Notes: a model not told the origin generated them from the sequence alone. DNA of 64,000 nt from an uncultured Flavobacteriales bacterium (GCA_913063375.1 CAJXXR010000011.1:25125-89124), one strand, 5' to 3'; positions 8,797 to 16,760 are shown, numbered from the stretch's first letter. Made by a program: numbers and translations.

Positions 8797-9114
8797 ATGA
8801 GTCAAAAAGAAAGCATAGAAGTAAACATCTCCCAAGATTCCGATGCAACCTTATTCAGAGCTATCGCTCGATTCATTAACTATGAATTTATAGTTGAATT
8901 TATAGAGACAAAAAACGAACCAAATCAAAGGTCATGGATTTTCAAATACGAGAATACAACCTTCGCACTTCACGCTGAAAATCAGGTCGGTATATCCATA
9001 TTCACATCTGAAGTCTCGGAGAATAGTGCGGCATTGCTCAAGTCGATAAGTAGTAGGATTCAAAAGGAAAGATCCAACCCTTCCTCTAGACATCTACCGT
9101 ATAAAGGACTTTGA
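8797..9114 (+). CDS. hypothetical protein, 105 aa
   Basis: A small soluble protein, MSQKESIEVNISQDSDATLF onwards, with alternating strands (EFIVEFIETK, SWIFKYENTTFALHAE, VGISIFTSEV) and a basic C-terminus (RIQKERSNPSSRHLPYKGL). No signal peptide, membrane span or recognised motif. Gene-like codon use and an A-rich start context support it as coding. Its transcript may end at the hairpin 9340-9369, though a promoter-like site lies between. Function unknown. Confidence 0.5.
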   Translation: MSQKESIEVNISQDSDATLFRAIARFINYEFIVEFIETKNEPNQRSWIFKYENTTFALHAENQVGISIFTSEVSENSAALLKSISSRIQKERSNPSSRHLPYKGL

Positions 9115-9182
9115 TTTATTTTTAGAAAATGGGTTTTTATTACAACGATCAATTTTAAAACTAAGATAATTCCGTCTATAAA

Positions 9183-9215
9183 TTTGGCGAGTTCAAGATA
9201 AAAGGGTCATATTTG
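9183..9215 (+). promoter_or_regulatory. promoter of small transcript A
   Basis: TTTG at 9183-9186, a 21-base spacer, then CATATTTG at 9208-9215 (one mismatch to TAnnTTTG). Predicted start near 9221. Confidence 0.45.
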
Positions 9216-9220
9216 CAGCA

Positions 9221-9369
9221 GTAAAAACCAACAAAAGAACGAATTAGAACCTATGAATAACTTATACCGACATACAAAGGATGCTGAAAAGCGATTTCTA
9301 TGATAGATGGAATAGGTGAAAAATATACTAAGTCGAAGAAAGCATCCAAAAAATTGGATGCTTTTTTTT
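9221..9369 (+). ncRNA. putative small transcript A (sRNA or 16-codon microORF)
   Basis: The stretch from the predicted start to the terminator is about 150 nt. The only ATG frame is 9253-9303 (MNNLYRHTKDAEKRFL), preceded by A-rich sequence as is usual for Bacteroidota starts. It could equally be non-coding. Supported by promoter plus terminator only; no family recognised. Confidence 0.35.
9340..9369 (+). terminator. rho-independent terminator
   Basis: GCATCCAA pairs perfectly with TTGGATGC around a four-base A loop and is followed by eight Ts. Confidence 0.85.
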
Positions 9370-9529
9370 ATGCTTTTTTTTCTATCAGAAAAATAATAGC
9401 CTCTCAGCCAATGGCAACTGTAACAAACAGTTATAAAAAAATGCACTATCTGTAATTTACGGACAGGAATCCTATTGTCTAAAAACTACAGCAACCGTCT
9501 GACTATCAGTGTTTTATTATTTATTTTTC

Positions 9530-9561
9530 CTTGTGTAATTCAAAAATGTATTGAATCTTTG
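9530..9561 (+). promoter_or_regulatory. promoter of small transcript B
   Basis: CTTG at 9530-9533, a 20-base spacer, then AATCTTTG at 9554-9561 (one mismatch in each element). Predicted start near 9567. Confidence 0.4.
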
Positions 9562-9566
9562 CAACG

Positions 9567-9741
9567 CAATAAAGCAAAACAATTTTTTAAAAACGAAGTA
9601 ATTATGAACTGTATACAACTACAATTCCACAGCAAGAACCAGGTTCTATTGTGCACTGCTTCGAGACTTCTTTTCCTATAAAATAGTTCTTATACCTATC
9701 TATATGAAAAAGTCCGAAGCCACACGTTTCGGACTTTTTTT
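9567..9741 (+). ncRNA. putative small transcript B (sRNA or 25-codon microORF)
   Basis: About 175 nt from predicted start to terminator. It has a very A-rich leader, an ATG frame 9604-9681 of 25 codons rich in Leu and Cys (begins MNCIQLQFHSKNQ), and an internal small palindrome AGAAC-CAG-GTTCT. It ends 73 bases before the RtcB-PrfH operon, so a role as leader or co-expressed RNA is possible. No known family recognised. Confidence 0.35.
9707..9741 (+). terminator. rho-independent terminator before the RtcB-PrfH operon
   Basis: A 12-bp stem, AAAAAGTCCGAA with TTCGGACTTTTT, then further Ts. It insulates the following operon from upstream transcription or could attenuate it. Confidence 0.85.
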
Positions 9742-9814
9742 GATGCCCCATATTTTTCTGGGGTCCGCATCACTATACCCTCCGGAACACAAGCATAACA
9801 ACAAATTATGACAA

Positions 9815-10504
9815 GTGAAACCGGTACATATCAAAACCAAACGAAAGAAAGAGGTACGCCGAATTTTGCGTAGGCAGCAGGCCATTCAACAGGAAATCAT
9901 AGCCTTGGGCTATATGCCATTGGACAAACCCTTGCGACATGGATGGTTCAAAGAAATCGTAGTAAGCTCCAAAATAGAACGCTATAAAAACCAAGCCTAT
10001 ATTTTGGAAATACTAAAGGTTTGCCCCAATTTTTTCTGGGGAGGATCCAAAGAGAAGGTTGAAAAAAGCTGGGAAGAACTTATTAGCCAAAACCTAATAT
10101 ATAACAACTTCCCTACTTTTTGCAAAGCAGAATTTGACCAACTGAGTCCCAAAGCCAAAAGCCTTTGCAGCCCGTATCATTTTCGAGATGAAGAAAAAAA
10201 GATGCAGCTTCGTTATGCCATCAAACTGCCTAAAGGAGCCTATAGGAAAAAATACACTAGAGCCTATATCACTGAATCCAAACGCATGGATCCCAGTCTA
10301 GAAATGGAATATGATCTATTGAATCAGCAGTTACTTAAAAGTGGCTTTTTCGAGGCAAATATAGCACGGTACAGATGGATAGACTATTGGAACTTAACAC
10401 TGGTAGAAAAAGAAAATAATAAGACAAAGCGAATATTAAAATCGCTTTGTAGATATCCCCTTAAGGATATCCACAATGAAGATTCATTATGGGAAATAAA
10501 CTAA
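9815..10504 (+). CDS. basic protein of unknown function, first gene of the RtcB-PrfH operon
   Basis: 229 residues from a GTG start at 9815; an ATG seven bases upstream is in another frame that soon stops. The protein begins with a strongly basic segment (KTKRKKEVRRILRRQQ), contains KPLRHGWFKEIV, an aromatic middle (CPNFFWGG) and several Lys/Arg clusters (RKKYTRAYITESKR), and has no signal peptide. The charge suggests RNA or ribosome binding; I recognise no family. Its last 16 bases overlap the start of rtcB, so it is translated with it. Position argues for a role in RNA or ribosome repair, perhaps as substrate adaptor, but that is inference. Confidence 0.65.
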   Translation: MKPVHIKTKRKKEVRRILRRQQAIQQEIIALGYMPLDKPLRHGWFKEIVVSSKIERYKNQAYILEILKVCPNFFWGGSKEKVEKSWEELISQNLIYNNFPTFCKAEFDQLSPKAKSLCSPYHFRDEEKKMQLRYAIKLPKGAYRKKYTRAYITESKRMDPSLEMEYDLLNQQLLKSGFFEANIARYRWIDYWNLTLVEKENNKTKRILKSLCRYPLKDIHNEDSLWEIN

Positions 10505-11880
10505 AAGGGAGAGACCTGATAAAAATAGGTTTCCCCAAAAACAACAGTATCAATATTGCCATCGGGCAAATCAATAGATACCGAAAAAGAGAAAAAAAAC
10601 AGAAAATATTGGATGAGGCCAAAGAGGTATTATTACATCCTGAAAAATTTGAAGGGAATGCCATTTGGGGAAAGGTGGCCGAAGGATTGATAAAGCCTGT
10701 AGAAGTCAGGATGCATCAATTGAAAAACACTAGAGCTCCCTTTAGCATTTATGGAGAAGACGAAATAGACGAACAGGCAAAGTTTCAATTATACGATGCC
10801 CTAAAGCTTCCCATTGCTGTAGCAGGAGCCCTGATGCCGGATGCACATTCGGGATATGGTTTACCTATTGGGGGCGTTCTAGCAACGGATAATGCCGTTA
10901 TCCCTTATGGTGTAGGTGTGGATATAGGCTGTAGAATGTGTTTAACAATCTATCCTATAAAGGCTTCCTACTTAGAAGGAAAACGCCAGCAATTGGAAAA
11001 TATCCTAAAGGAACATACCCAATTTGGTATGTATGAAACACATCAGAAAAGGATGGACCATGCAATTTTTGAAGATCCAGCCTTTAGTGATATTCCATTG
11101 CTAAAACGTTTAAAAGGAAAAGCCTACAATCAATTGGGTTCTTCTGGGGGAGGAAATCATTTTGTCGAATTTGGAGCCGTATCTATACAGGATGAGAACA
11201 ACGAATGGGACTTGGACATTGGAGAATATATGGGACTATTGTCCCACAGTGGCTCTAGAGGATTGGGAGCAAACATAGCTAAGCACTATACCTATTTGGC
11301 CACCAAACAATGTCCACTTCCAAAGCAAGTTCAACATCTAGCCTGGCTAGACTTGAATACCCACGATGGTATGGAGTACTGGTTAGCGATGAACCTTGCC
11401 GGAGAATATGCAAAGGCATGCCACGACAATATCCATGAGCGTATTGGGAAATTATTAGGCGCTAAAGCGATTGCCAAAATTGAGAATCACCACAATTTTG
11501 CTTGGAAGGAGGAGGTCGCTGGGGTAGAACGCATTGTTCACCGAAAAGGAGCAACTCCTGCTGCAAAAGGTGAATTGGGAATAATCCCTGGTTCCATGAC
11601 CGCTCCCGGATTTATAGTAAGAGGACTGGGCAATGCAGGTAGTTTACAATCCGCATCGCACGGTGCTGGACGTGTACATTCCCGAAGAGCTTGCAAAAAC
11701 AAATTTACAGGCAGCGATGTCAAAAAGCAATTAAAATTACATGATGTCAGCCTAATTGGAGGAGGTGTGGATGAAGCCCCAATGGCCTATAAAGACATCC
11801 AAAAAGTAATGAACAGTCAGCAGGAATTGGTAGAAGTAATTGGCACTTTCACCCCTAAGATCGTTAGAATGGATAAATAA
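10489..11880 (+). CDS. rtcB: RtcB family RNA ligase
   Basis: 463 residues. RtcB joins RNA 2',3'-cyclic phosphate (3'-phosphate) and 5'-OH ends with GTP and Mn2+. Visible landmarks: MPDAHSGYGLPIGG (116-129), VDIGCRM with metal ligands Asp145 and Cys148, GGGNHFVEFG (220-229), HSGSRG (253-258), NHHNF (333-337), HRKGATPA (351-358), and SASHGAGR with His391 as the residue guanylylated in the family. The first 70 residues are a less typical basic extension. It overlaps the upstream unknown gene by 16 bases and is one base from prfH. RtcB paralogues paired with PrfH (RtcB2 type) are known to repair ribosomal RNA cut in the decoding centre; context supports that role here. Confidence 0.93.
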   Translation: MGNKLKGRDLIKIGFPKNNSINIAIGQINRYRKREKKQKILDEAKEVLLHPEKFEGNAIWGKVAEGLIKPVEVRMHQLKNTRAPFSIYGEDEIDEQAKFQLYDALKLPIAVAGALMPDAHSGYGLPIGGVLATDNAVIPYGVGVDIGCRMCLTIYPIKASYLEGKRQQLENILKEHTQFGMYETHQKRMDHAIFEDPAFSDIPLLKRLKGKAYNQLGSSGGGNHFVEFGAVSIQDENNEWDLDIGEYMGLLSHSGSRGLGANIAKHYTYLATKQCPLPKQVQHLAWLDLNTHDGMEYWLAMNLAGEYAKACHDNIHERIGKLLGAKAIAKIENHHNFAWKEEVAGVERIVHRKGATPAAKGELGIIPGSMTAPGFIVRGLGNAGSLQSASHGAGRVHSRRACKNKFTGSDVKKQLKLHDVSLIGGGVDEAPMAYKDIQKVMNSQQELVEVIGTFTPKIVRMDK

Positions 11881-11881
11881 A

Positions 11882-12571
11882 ATGGACACAAAAACAATAC
11901 AACTAACAGCTGGTAGAGGCCCTGTAGAATGTTGCTGGGTAGTAGCACAGGTCTTAAAAGAATTTATTGAAGCAATTAAAACTGCTAAAATAAAGTATCA
12001 GCTTATACAAAGAGAAAAGGGTCCCGAGAATGGAACCTTACAATCTGCTACCCTACTACTGGAAGGAAATAACCTAGATCAATTTTTAGATGGCTGGATG
12101 GGTTCCATTCAATGGATTGGAACCTCTAGTTTTAGAAAATTCCATAAAAGGAAGAATTGGTTTATTGGCATGTATGAAATTGAAAGCCCTAAAAGTGGAG
12201 AAATAAACCTTGGAGAAATAAAATTCCAAGCCATTAGAAGCTCTGGCCCTGGTGGACAACATGTCAACAAGGTGAGCTCGGCAATACGTGCTATTCATGA
12301 AAAAACAGGCCTTCAAGTCCTGGTTATGGACAGTAGGTCTCAGCATCAAAATAAAAAAATAGCAATCAAGAGACTTCAGGAAAAGCTGGCTTTAAATAAT
12401 CTGGAACAATTAAAATCATCCGTTCACGATCAGTGGGAAAACCATTTGAATTTGGAACGTGGCAAGCCTGTAAAGGTATTTACAGGTTCTGATTTTAAAG
12501 ACAAAAAGGTGAAAAAGGAGTATAAATCGAAGCGCCAGAGTTTAAAAAATGACTTGAGAAAGGAGCTGTAA
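11882..12571 (+). CDS. prfH: peptide chain release factor H
   Basis: 229 residues from ATG at 11882, one base after the rtcB stop; the frame is open further upstream but inside rtcB. GPVECCWVVAQVLKE near the N-terminus is a PrfH signature, and SGPGGQHVNKVSSAIRA carries the GGQ tripeptide (124-126) that triggers peptidyl-tRNA hydrolysis. The C-terminus is Lys-rich, as in rescue factors. It lacks the codon-recognition domain of RF1/RF2. PrfH is known to release nascent chains from ribosomes whose 16S rRNA is cut in the decoding centre, after which the paired RtcB seals the break. The pair therefore forms a ribosome rescue-and-repair unit, perhaps against ribotoxins. Confidence 0.92.
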   Translation: MDTKTIQLTAGRGPVECCWVVAQVLKEFIEAIKTAKIKYQLIQREKGPENGTLQSATLLLEGNNLDQFLDGWMGSIQWIGTSSFRKFHKRKNWFIGMYEIESPKSGEINLGEIKFQAIRSSGPGGQHVNKVSSAIRAIHEKTGLQVLVMDSRSQHQNKKIAIKRLQEKLALNNLEQLKSSVHDQWENHLNLERGKPVKVFTGSDFKDKKVKKEYKSKRQSLKNDLRKEL

Positions 12572-12634
12572 TTAAACAGGTGAATTGGTGTACACCTCCA
12601 CCAAAAATGGATACTGAATTGAAAAGAGGATATT

Positions 12635-13246
12635 TTACTCAGAGATGGTGTATGTCATTGTTATAACTGTTGAAATATCCTCCACATTCAAGTCTCCAAA
12701 ATCTCCAGTAAAATCTAAATGATAGGTTAATTTATGACCCTCTGAATTTCCTTTTCCCGTGAATGAAGTTCCTATATTGGTAATAATAGGTGCAGGTGTG
12801 CTAGAAGGGATAACGGTTGTATTTGCGGTGCCTACCTGCCCACCTCCTTTGCCGTAATGCGAAGAAGCGCAAACACTGATTATCAAACCTGGTATAGTAG
12901 AAACTGAACTTGAACTTACTGAAATCGATTTTTTATTACTGGGCCCATTGGCTATTGAAGAATAGGTAATCCATAGGCTACAATTTGCTTCATCTATTAT
13001 AAACTCCTCCCCAGCCGTACTAAGCTCATCTGCATTCAAAGCAAATAAAACATCCGTTCCATTGTCCCCTTCCAATTGTACCGACACAAATTGTGGCAAT
13101 AGTATAGCAATACTAGTTTCTTGCACTAGAACATCAATAGTTGGTCCTGTACTTATATCATTATTGCATTCCTCACAATCATTTTGACCGTAGAGGCTTG
13201 TTGTAGCAAGGAGAAATAGTAATTTGAATAATAGTATTCTTTTCAT
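12635..13246 (-). CDS. exported protein, paralogue of the downstream neighbour
   Basis: 203 residues with Sec signal peptide (MKRILLFKLLFLLATTSLYG). It shares with the protein at 13335 the segments EEFIIDE...LWI.Y.S, an S/T-rich SSSVSTIPGL strand, AS.HYGKGGGQVGT, a TTVIPSSTPAPIITNIGTS loop, and a nearly identical C-terminus (LTYHLDFTGDFGDLNVEDIS...MTYTISE). The predicted fold is a beta sandwich ending in an -ITMTYTI strand, reminiscent of spore-coat-U/pilin-like or WxL-like subunits, but no assignment is secure. It adds a CEECNN Cys pair near the mature N-terminus that the paralogue lacks. Probably periplasmic or surface located. Confidence 0.55.
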   Translation of the reverse strand: MKRILLFKLLFLLATTSLYGQNDCEECNNDISTGPTIDVLVQETSIAILLPQFVSVQLEGDNGTDVLFALNADELSTAGEEFIIDEANCSLWITYSSIANGPSNKKSISVSSSSVSTIPGLIISVCASSHYGKGGGQVGTANTTVIPSSTPAPIITNIGTSFTGKGNSEGHKLTYHLDFTGDFGDLNVEDISTVITMTYTISE

Positions 13247-13334
13247 AATTCATTAAGAAGGGAAGAAACTATTTAAAAACCAAGCTTCTTCCCATATGGA
13301 TGACCCTACCTTAGAGCCTATAAAAAGTGGGGAG

Positions 13335-13898
13335 TTAATCTGTAATAGTATAGGTCATTGAAATATTGGCAGCAGCATCGCTTACATTCAGATCTCCAAA
13401 ATCGCCATTAAAATCAAGGTAATAAGTAAGGTTATGACCATTGGAATTTCCATCCCCAGTATAAGCACTTCCTATTCCTGTAATAATATTGGCAGGAGTC
13501 GCACTAGGAGTTACAACTGTAGTAGGTGTTCCAATATTCCCTCCGCCATTTCCGGAGTGAGCAGATGCAAGTACAGTTAGTGTCAATCCAGCTATGGAAG
13601 GAACAGAAGAAGATTCTATAGTGATACTCCTTTGGCTTGATGATGTAGCTACTAAAGAAGTATAATTGATCCAAAGGTCATTATTTTCTTCATCAATTAT
13701 AAATTCCTCTCCAGATTCTAATCCACTTGCATCCAAACTAAAGGAAAGGTCCAAAGTATTCGTAGACTCAATATCCAAGATGGCAATTTCTGGAGCGGAG
13801 ATAACCACATTGTGAGGTTCAGAGTCTGTGTCCTGTGCTAAGGCTAAGTTGAATCCAAACCCTGCAATTAAACCAAATAGTAATTTCGTCTTTTTCAT
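13335..13898 (-). CDS. exported protein, tandem paralogue
   Basis: 187 residues with Sec signal peptide (ends LALAQ). It is clearly homologous over its length to the product of 12635-13246: matching blocks include SGEEFIIDEENNDLWINYTS, SAHSGNGGGNIGTPTTVVTP, ITGIGSAYTGDGNSNGHNLT and YYLDFNGDFGDLNVSDAA, ending MTYTITD. The 88-base spacing and same strand indicate a tandem duplication and a probable operon. Gly/Ser/Thr-rich beta structure with few charged residues suggests a small structural surface subunit. CAAAGATT at 13944-13951 (minus AATCTTTG) may be its -7 element. No function assigned. Confidence 0.55.
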   Translation of the reverse strand: MKKTKLLFGLIAGFGFNLALAQDTDSEPHNVVISAPEIAILDIESTNTLDLSFSLDASGLESGEEFIIDEENNDLWINYTSLVATSSSQRSITIESSSVPSIAGLTLTVLASAHSGNGGGNIGTPTTVVTPSATPANIITGIGSAYTGDGNSNGHNLTYYLDFNGDFGDLNVSDAAANISMTYTITD

Positions 13899-14287
13899 AT
13901 AGCTTTTGTTTTACCCAAAAGAACATTTTAGCATAAAAAACAGCAAAGATTTTATACAAAAAGACCTAGTAATTATGGAATTCAAAAGAAGAAAACCAAC
14001 TTAGCTCTAGTGTTTTAGGAAATCAAAAGAAAACAAGCCCTTGTAAAAGGGGTAAAAGAAAAATCTGACAATTTTTACTAAGGAAATTTTGCTTTCACTA
14101 CCTCTATAAATGTAACCAACTTAGAAAAACTACTAGAAAACAAATATGTGGGGAAACATTTAACAGAATACATTTAATCCCTAAAAAAAGAGCCTTGAAA
14201 TTCACAAGGCCCTTTTTTATAGAGAATAATTTTTATCATAAATTATTATAGCAAACTAGACTATTAGCTAGACACAAAACAATTCAT
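13899..14287. other. 389-base intergenic region with a terminator
   Basis: AT-rich, with no ORF of note. It holds the presumed promoter of the paralogue pair at its left end and the terminator 14183-14218 at its right end. Confidence 0.4.
14183..14218 (-). terminator. terminator of the T9SS propeller-like gene
   Basis: AAAAAAAG-a-GCCTTG pairs with CAAGGC-c-CTTTTTT. On the minus strand the hairpin is followed by a T-run, 70 bases past the stop at 14288. Confidence 0.75.
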
Positions 14288-15418
14288 TTACTGTTTCACA
14301 AACTTTACCAAGCCCAACTTATCACCTGCACGTACATGTATAATATAGCTCCCCTCAACAAGGAAATGAAATGCTAAATTCAAGTTCTTTTGTTCAGAAA
14401 ATTCCTCTGTATATAATAACTTTCCTTGTAAATCTCTTAGCTCAACGTTTATTTCAGCGTAGCTATCATTCAAGGCAATTTGAACATTTCCAGTACTCGG
14501 ATTTGGATATAACTGGCAGCATACCTCCTGCTCAGCTTCTTCTAGATTTAGATAGGTGAACGATTCAATATAATCGATCCCAAAAATATACTCCCCTTGT
14601 GATAAGGTATCCAATATGGCACCAGTCTCCATATCGATGGATAGGATTCCCCCACTTGCAACCACAAAATACCGTCTATTCCAAGAATCTATGGCCGTAT
14701 TGTCAAAACTAGCCAAGGCACAACTACCGATAGTATCTATATCGACAAAAACCCCGGAATCTATATCATAGGAAGTAAAAATATAGATACCATCTACATA
14801 GCGAAGACCATACAAATTATTGGTAGTCACATCATATTCCATACAAGTTAGTTCAATAGGAGAAGACATAGAATCCACAATGGCTCCTGAAAATATATCT
14901 ATTCCAGTAACACCTACCGAGGTCGAGGTATAATAAATTCCAGCCGCTTGATTCATCGCATACGTAGGATTGTACAGTGTTTCAAAGGAGGTTATACTCG
15001 CCAATTCATAATTAGATTTGTTCCCAATATCTATTTTTATCAAATGGAAATTGGCATCAACATACCTCAAGCCATAAAGACTATTGGTACTATGATGATA
15101 CCGAATCCCGTATAAAAAATGAGGATAGGCTATTGTATCTGTTACTAAACCCGAATAGATATTTGTAATGGTAACTCCTCGGTTGTTCAACATAAAATAC
15201 CTCCCTCCTACAACGTCTATAGTTCCTGTAGAACCATGGACCTCATTTACGCCTATTTGTTCATTCATTAGATTGAAAGAGTCGGCCTCAATATCCGTTG
15301 CCACGGCATACAATTCGCCGGAACCAATCCATTGCAATCCATAGATATGGTCGTTTTGAGCAAGAAGAATATTCATGGAGAAAAAGAAAGCTAAAAATGC
15401 TAAGAAATTAAATTTCAT
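14288..15418 (-). CDS. secreted beta-propeller-like protein with T9SS sorting domain
   Basis: 376 residues from ATG at 15418, which gives a clean signal peptide (MKFNFLAFLAFFFSMNILLAQ); an in-frame ATG three codons earlier is less likely. The body repeats a roughly 45-residue unit with LYGLRYVD/IYGLQWIG-type strands (HIYGLQWIGSGELYAVATDI, SLYGLRYVDANFHLIKIDIG, NLYGLRYVDGIYIFTSYDID, YIFGIDYIE), consistent with a propeller of quinoprotein/YVTN style. The last 75 residues (CQLYPNPSTGNVQIAL through GSYIIHVRAGDKLGLVKFVKQ split here) form a type A T9SS sorting domain. It is probably delivered to the cell surface; ligand unknown. Confidence 0.75.
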   Translation of the reverse strand: MKFNFLAFLAFFFSMNILLAQNDHIYGLQWIGSGELYAVATDIEADSFNLMNEQIGVNEVHGSTGTIDVVGGRYFMLNNRGVTITNIYSGLVTDTIAYPHFLYGIRYHHSTNSLYGLRYVDANFHLIKIDIGNKSNYELASITSFETLYNPTYAMNQAAGIYYTSTSVGVTGIDIFSGAIVDSMSSPIELTCMEYDVTTNNLYGLRYVDGIYIFTSYDIDSGVFVDIDTIGSCALASFDNTAIDSWNRRYFVVASGGILSIDMETGAILDTLSQGEYIFGIDYIESFTYLNLEEAEQEVCCQLYPNPSTGNVQIALNDSYAEINVELRDLQGKLLYTEEFSEQKNLNLAFHFLVEGSYIIHVRAGDKLGLVKFVKQ

Positions 15419-15594
15419 CTGTATCAAATTAATTTTAATAATTACATTGGATACAAGTTATCAATTGTTGGTGAATCCACAAACAAAAGTTAATACTCAA
15501 ATTATAAGCTGGGCAGCATAGTTCATTTGCTAAAAATTGGCCTAATTTGATCCCCCTAGTGGATCACAGTAAAACCAGCCTTAAAACGATATTT

Positions 15595-16266
15595 ATGAAC
15601 GATCAATTTGGTAGTCCTATTACATTTAAAATACTATATGCAATAGTCTTCTTTCTTTGTTTACATAAAATTCAAGCACAAGATAACATCCCTCCATTGG
15701 AGTTTCACAGCCAAAAAGAATCAGTAAATCCGTATCTAGACTCTCTTCATTTAGACGATGAAAATGCCCTTATTCTCCATCTTCGATTTTCCAATTATTG
15801 GTCAAAGGGAGTTGGATATTTCATTGTTTTCAATACCGATGGAAGTATTGAAAAATTCCTCCAAAAATTTAAACCCAATCGGAAAAGGTCTCGGATGAAA
15901 CGAAAGCACATCAATAAAAAGGACTATAAACTGTACTGGTCGTTTCTTCAGTATTACACAGAACAGGATAGCATTAAGTTCGATCAAACCAAATTAAACT
16001 GTGATTTTAAGACAGATCCTGAGCCCTATTTTAAGGATGGTGTACAACTTAAGCGAGGAAGTATATTTACGCGAACCGATGGAACAATAACCTATTTATC
16101 AGTCTATCAAAATAAAAAATACTTACACTACAAATCCTATGAACTTAATTATTTTATCGAAGCGGAGGTAGATGGTTTTGAAGAACGAAAGCGCTATTTG
16201 GCCATGATAAAACACCTGGGTAAACTATTTATGGATATCGAAGAAGATCAAATCCAAAAAGAGTAG
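15595..16266 (+). CDS. exported protein of unknown function
   Basis: 223 residues from ATG at 15595; the frame also opens at a TTG at 15547, but only the internal ATG places a signal/anchor segment (FKILYAIVFFLCLHKIQAQ) at the proper distance. The mature part has an exposed basic stretch (KPNRKRSRMKRKHINKK) and alternating aromatic strands (YKLYWSFLQYY, GTITYLSVYQNKKYLHYKSY). No cysteine pairs and no recognised family. The next gene, 89 bases on, has its own promoter. Function unknown. Confidence 0.5.
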   Translation: MNDQFGSPITFKILYAIVFFLCLHKIQAQDNIPPLEFHSQKESVNPYLDSLHLDDENALILHLRFSNYWSKGVGYFIVFNTDGSIEKFLQKFKPNRKRSRMKRKHINKKDYKLYWSFLQYYTEQDSIKFDQTKLNCDFKTDPEPYFKDGVQLKRGSIFTRTDGTITYLSVYQNKKYLHYKSYELNYFIEAEVDGFEERKRYLAMIKHLGKLFMDIEEDQIQKE

Positions 16267-16331
16267 TTCATCTCTTAACTTTTAATAAAACCAATAGAGC
16301 GCCACCCTGTTATTTTTATATGGCATATCCT

Positions 16332-16339
16332 TACCTTTG
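16332..16339 (+). promoter_or_regulatory. Bacteroidota -7 element for the 16356 gene
   Basis: TACCTTTG matches TAnnTTTG exactly, 17 bases before the ATG, implying a very short leader. It is part of the 16-mer GCATATCCTTACCTTT (16323-16338) that recurs inside the gene at 16514-16529. Confidence 0.45.
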
Positions 16340-16355
16340 AAAAAACCTCCGCACA

Positions 16356-16682
16356 ATGCTAAAGAAACTCAACTGGCAAGCCTATACCAGTAAGGATAGA
16401 AATGAAATTACAGAGAAAATCAAGGATCTTATTTCTCACAATGATGGCTGTATCGTCAACTTCACCTTATTTTCTGACCTTGCACTCACCCTTAGTGTGG
16501 AAATTGAAGAACAGCATATCCTTACCTTTCATAAAGCGCTGAGCGAAGTACTTAGTGTAGATGCCTTAGACGATACGATCATAAATCCAGCTTCAAATCG
16601 GGAATGGATCATTTTCCTAAATATCTCCTTCAGCTTTGGAACTGGTAAAATGAAGAGAATTGTACCTGCAGTGCCAGGATAA
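16356..16682 (+). CDS. hypothetical protein, 108 aa
   Basis: Small soluble protein, MLKKLNWQAYTSKDRNEITE onwards. It has a helix-strand-strand arrangement: NEITEKIKDLISHNDGCIVNF, then SDLALTLSVEIEEQHILTFH, then NREWIIFLNISFSFGTGKMK near the end. The C-terminus ends in a short Pro/Val tail. The alternation of a long helix and two amphipathic strands resembles ACT-like or ferredoxin-like folds, but no diagnostic motif is present. It ends 24 bases before a strong bidirectional terminator. Unknown function. Confidence 0.5.
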   Translation: MLKKLNWQAYTSKDRNEITEKIKDLISHNDGCIVNFTLFSDLALTLSVEIEEQHILTFHKALSEVLSVDALDDTIINPASNREWIIFLNISFSFGTGKMKRIVPAVPG

Positions 16683-16706
16683 TCTTATTGATTATATTAA
16701 TCAATA

Positions 16707-16743
16707 GAAAAGCCCAATATCATAAATGATATAGGGCTTTTTT
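16707..16743. terminator. bidirectional terminator between convergent genes
   Basis: AAAAGCCC-A-ATATCAT pairs with ATGATAT-A-GGGCTTTT, with A- and T-runs on either side. It serves the + gene ending at 16682 and the - gene ending at 16761. Confidence 0.85.
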
Positions 16744-16760
16744 ATTACTTGAAATCTCTA

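Larger units (their letters stand above)
9115..9814. other. 700-base intergenic region with two small promoter-to-terminator units
   Basis: It carries two successive units, each with a Bacteroidota-type promoter, an A-rich leader, a very short ATG frame and a strong terminator (9183-9369 and 9530-9741). It then leads into the RtcB-PrfH operon at 9815. Longer frames here have unfavourable composition or lie antisense to the terminators. Confidence 0.5.

Noticed and set aside
9207..9446. A 79-codon minus-strand frame rich in Phe and Ser
   Set aside because: It is antisense to the transcript A terminator and its composition reflects A-runs on the opposite strand.
9475..9603. TTG-initiated extension upstream of the 25-codon frame
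   Set aside because: It covers the predicted promoter B; only the ATG at 9604 lies in the putative transcript.
12587..12596. GGTGTACACC palindrome between prfH and the exported protein
   Set aside because: Too short and without T-run to be a terminator; not repeated nearby.
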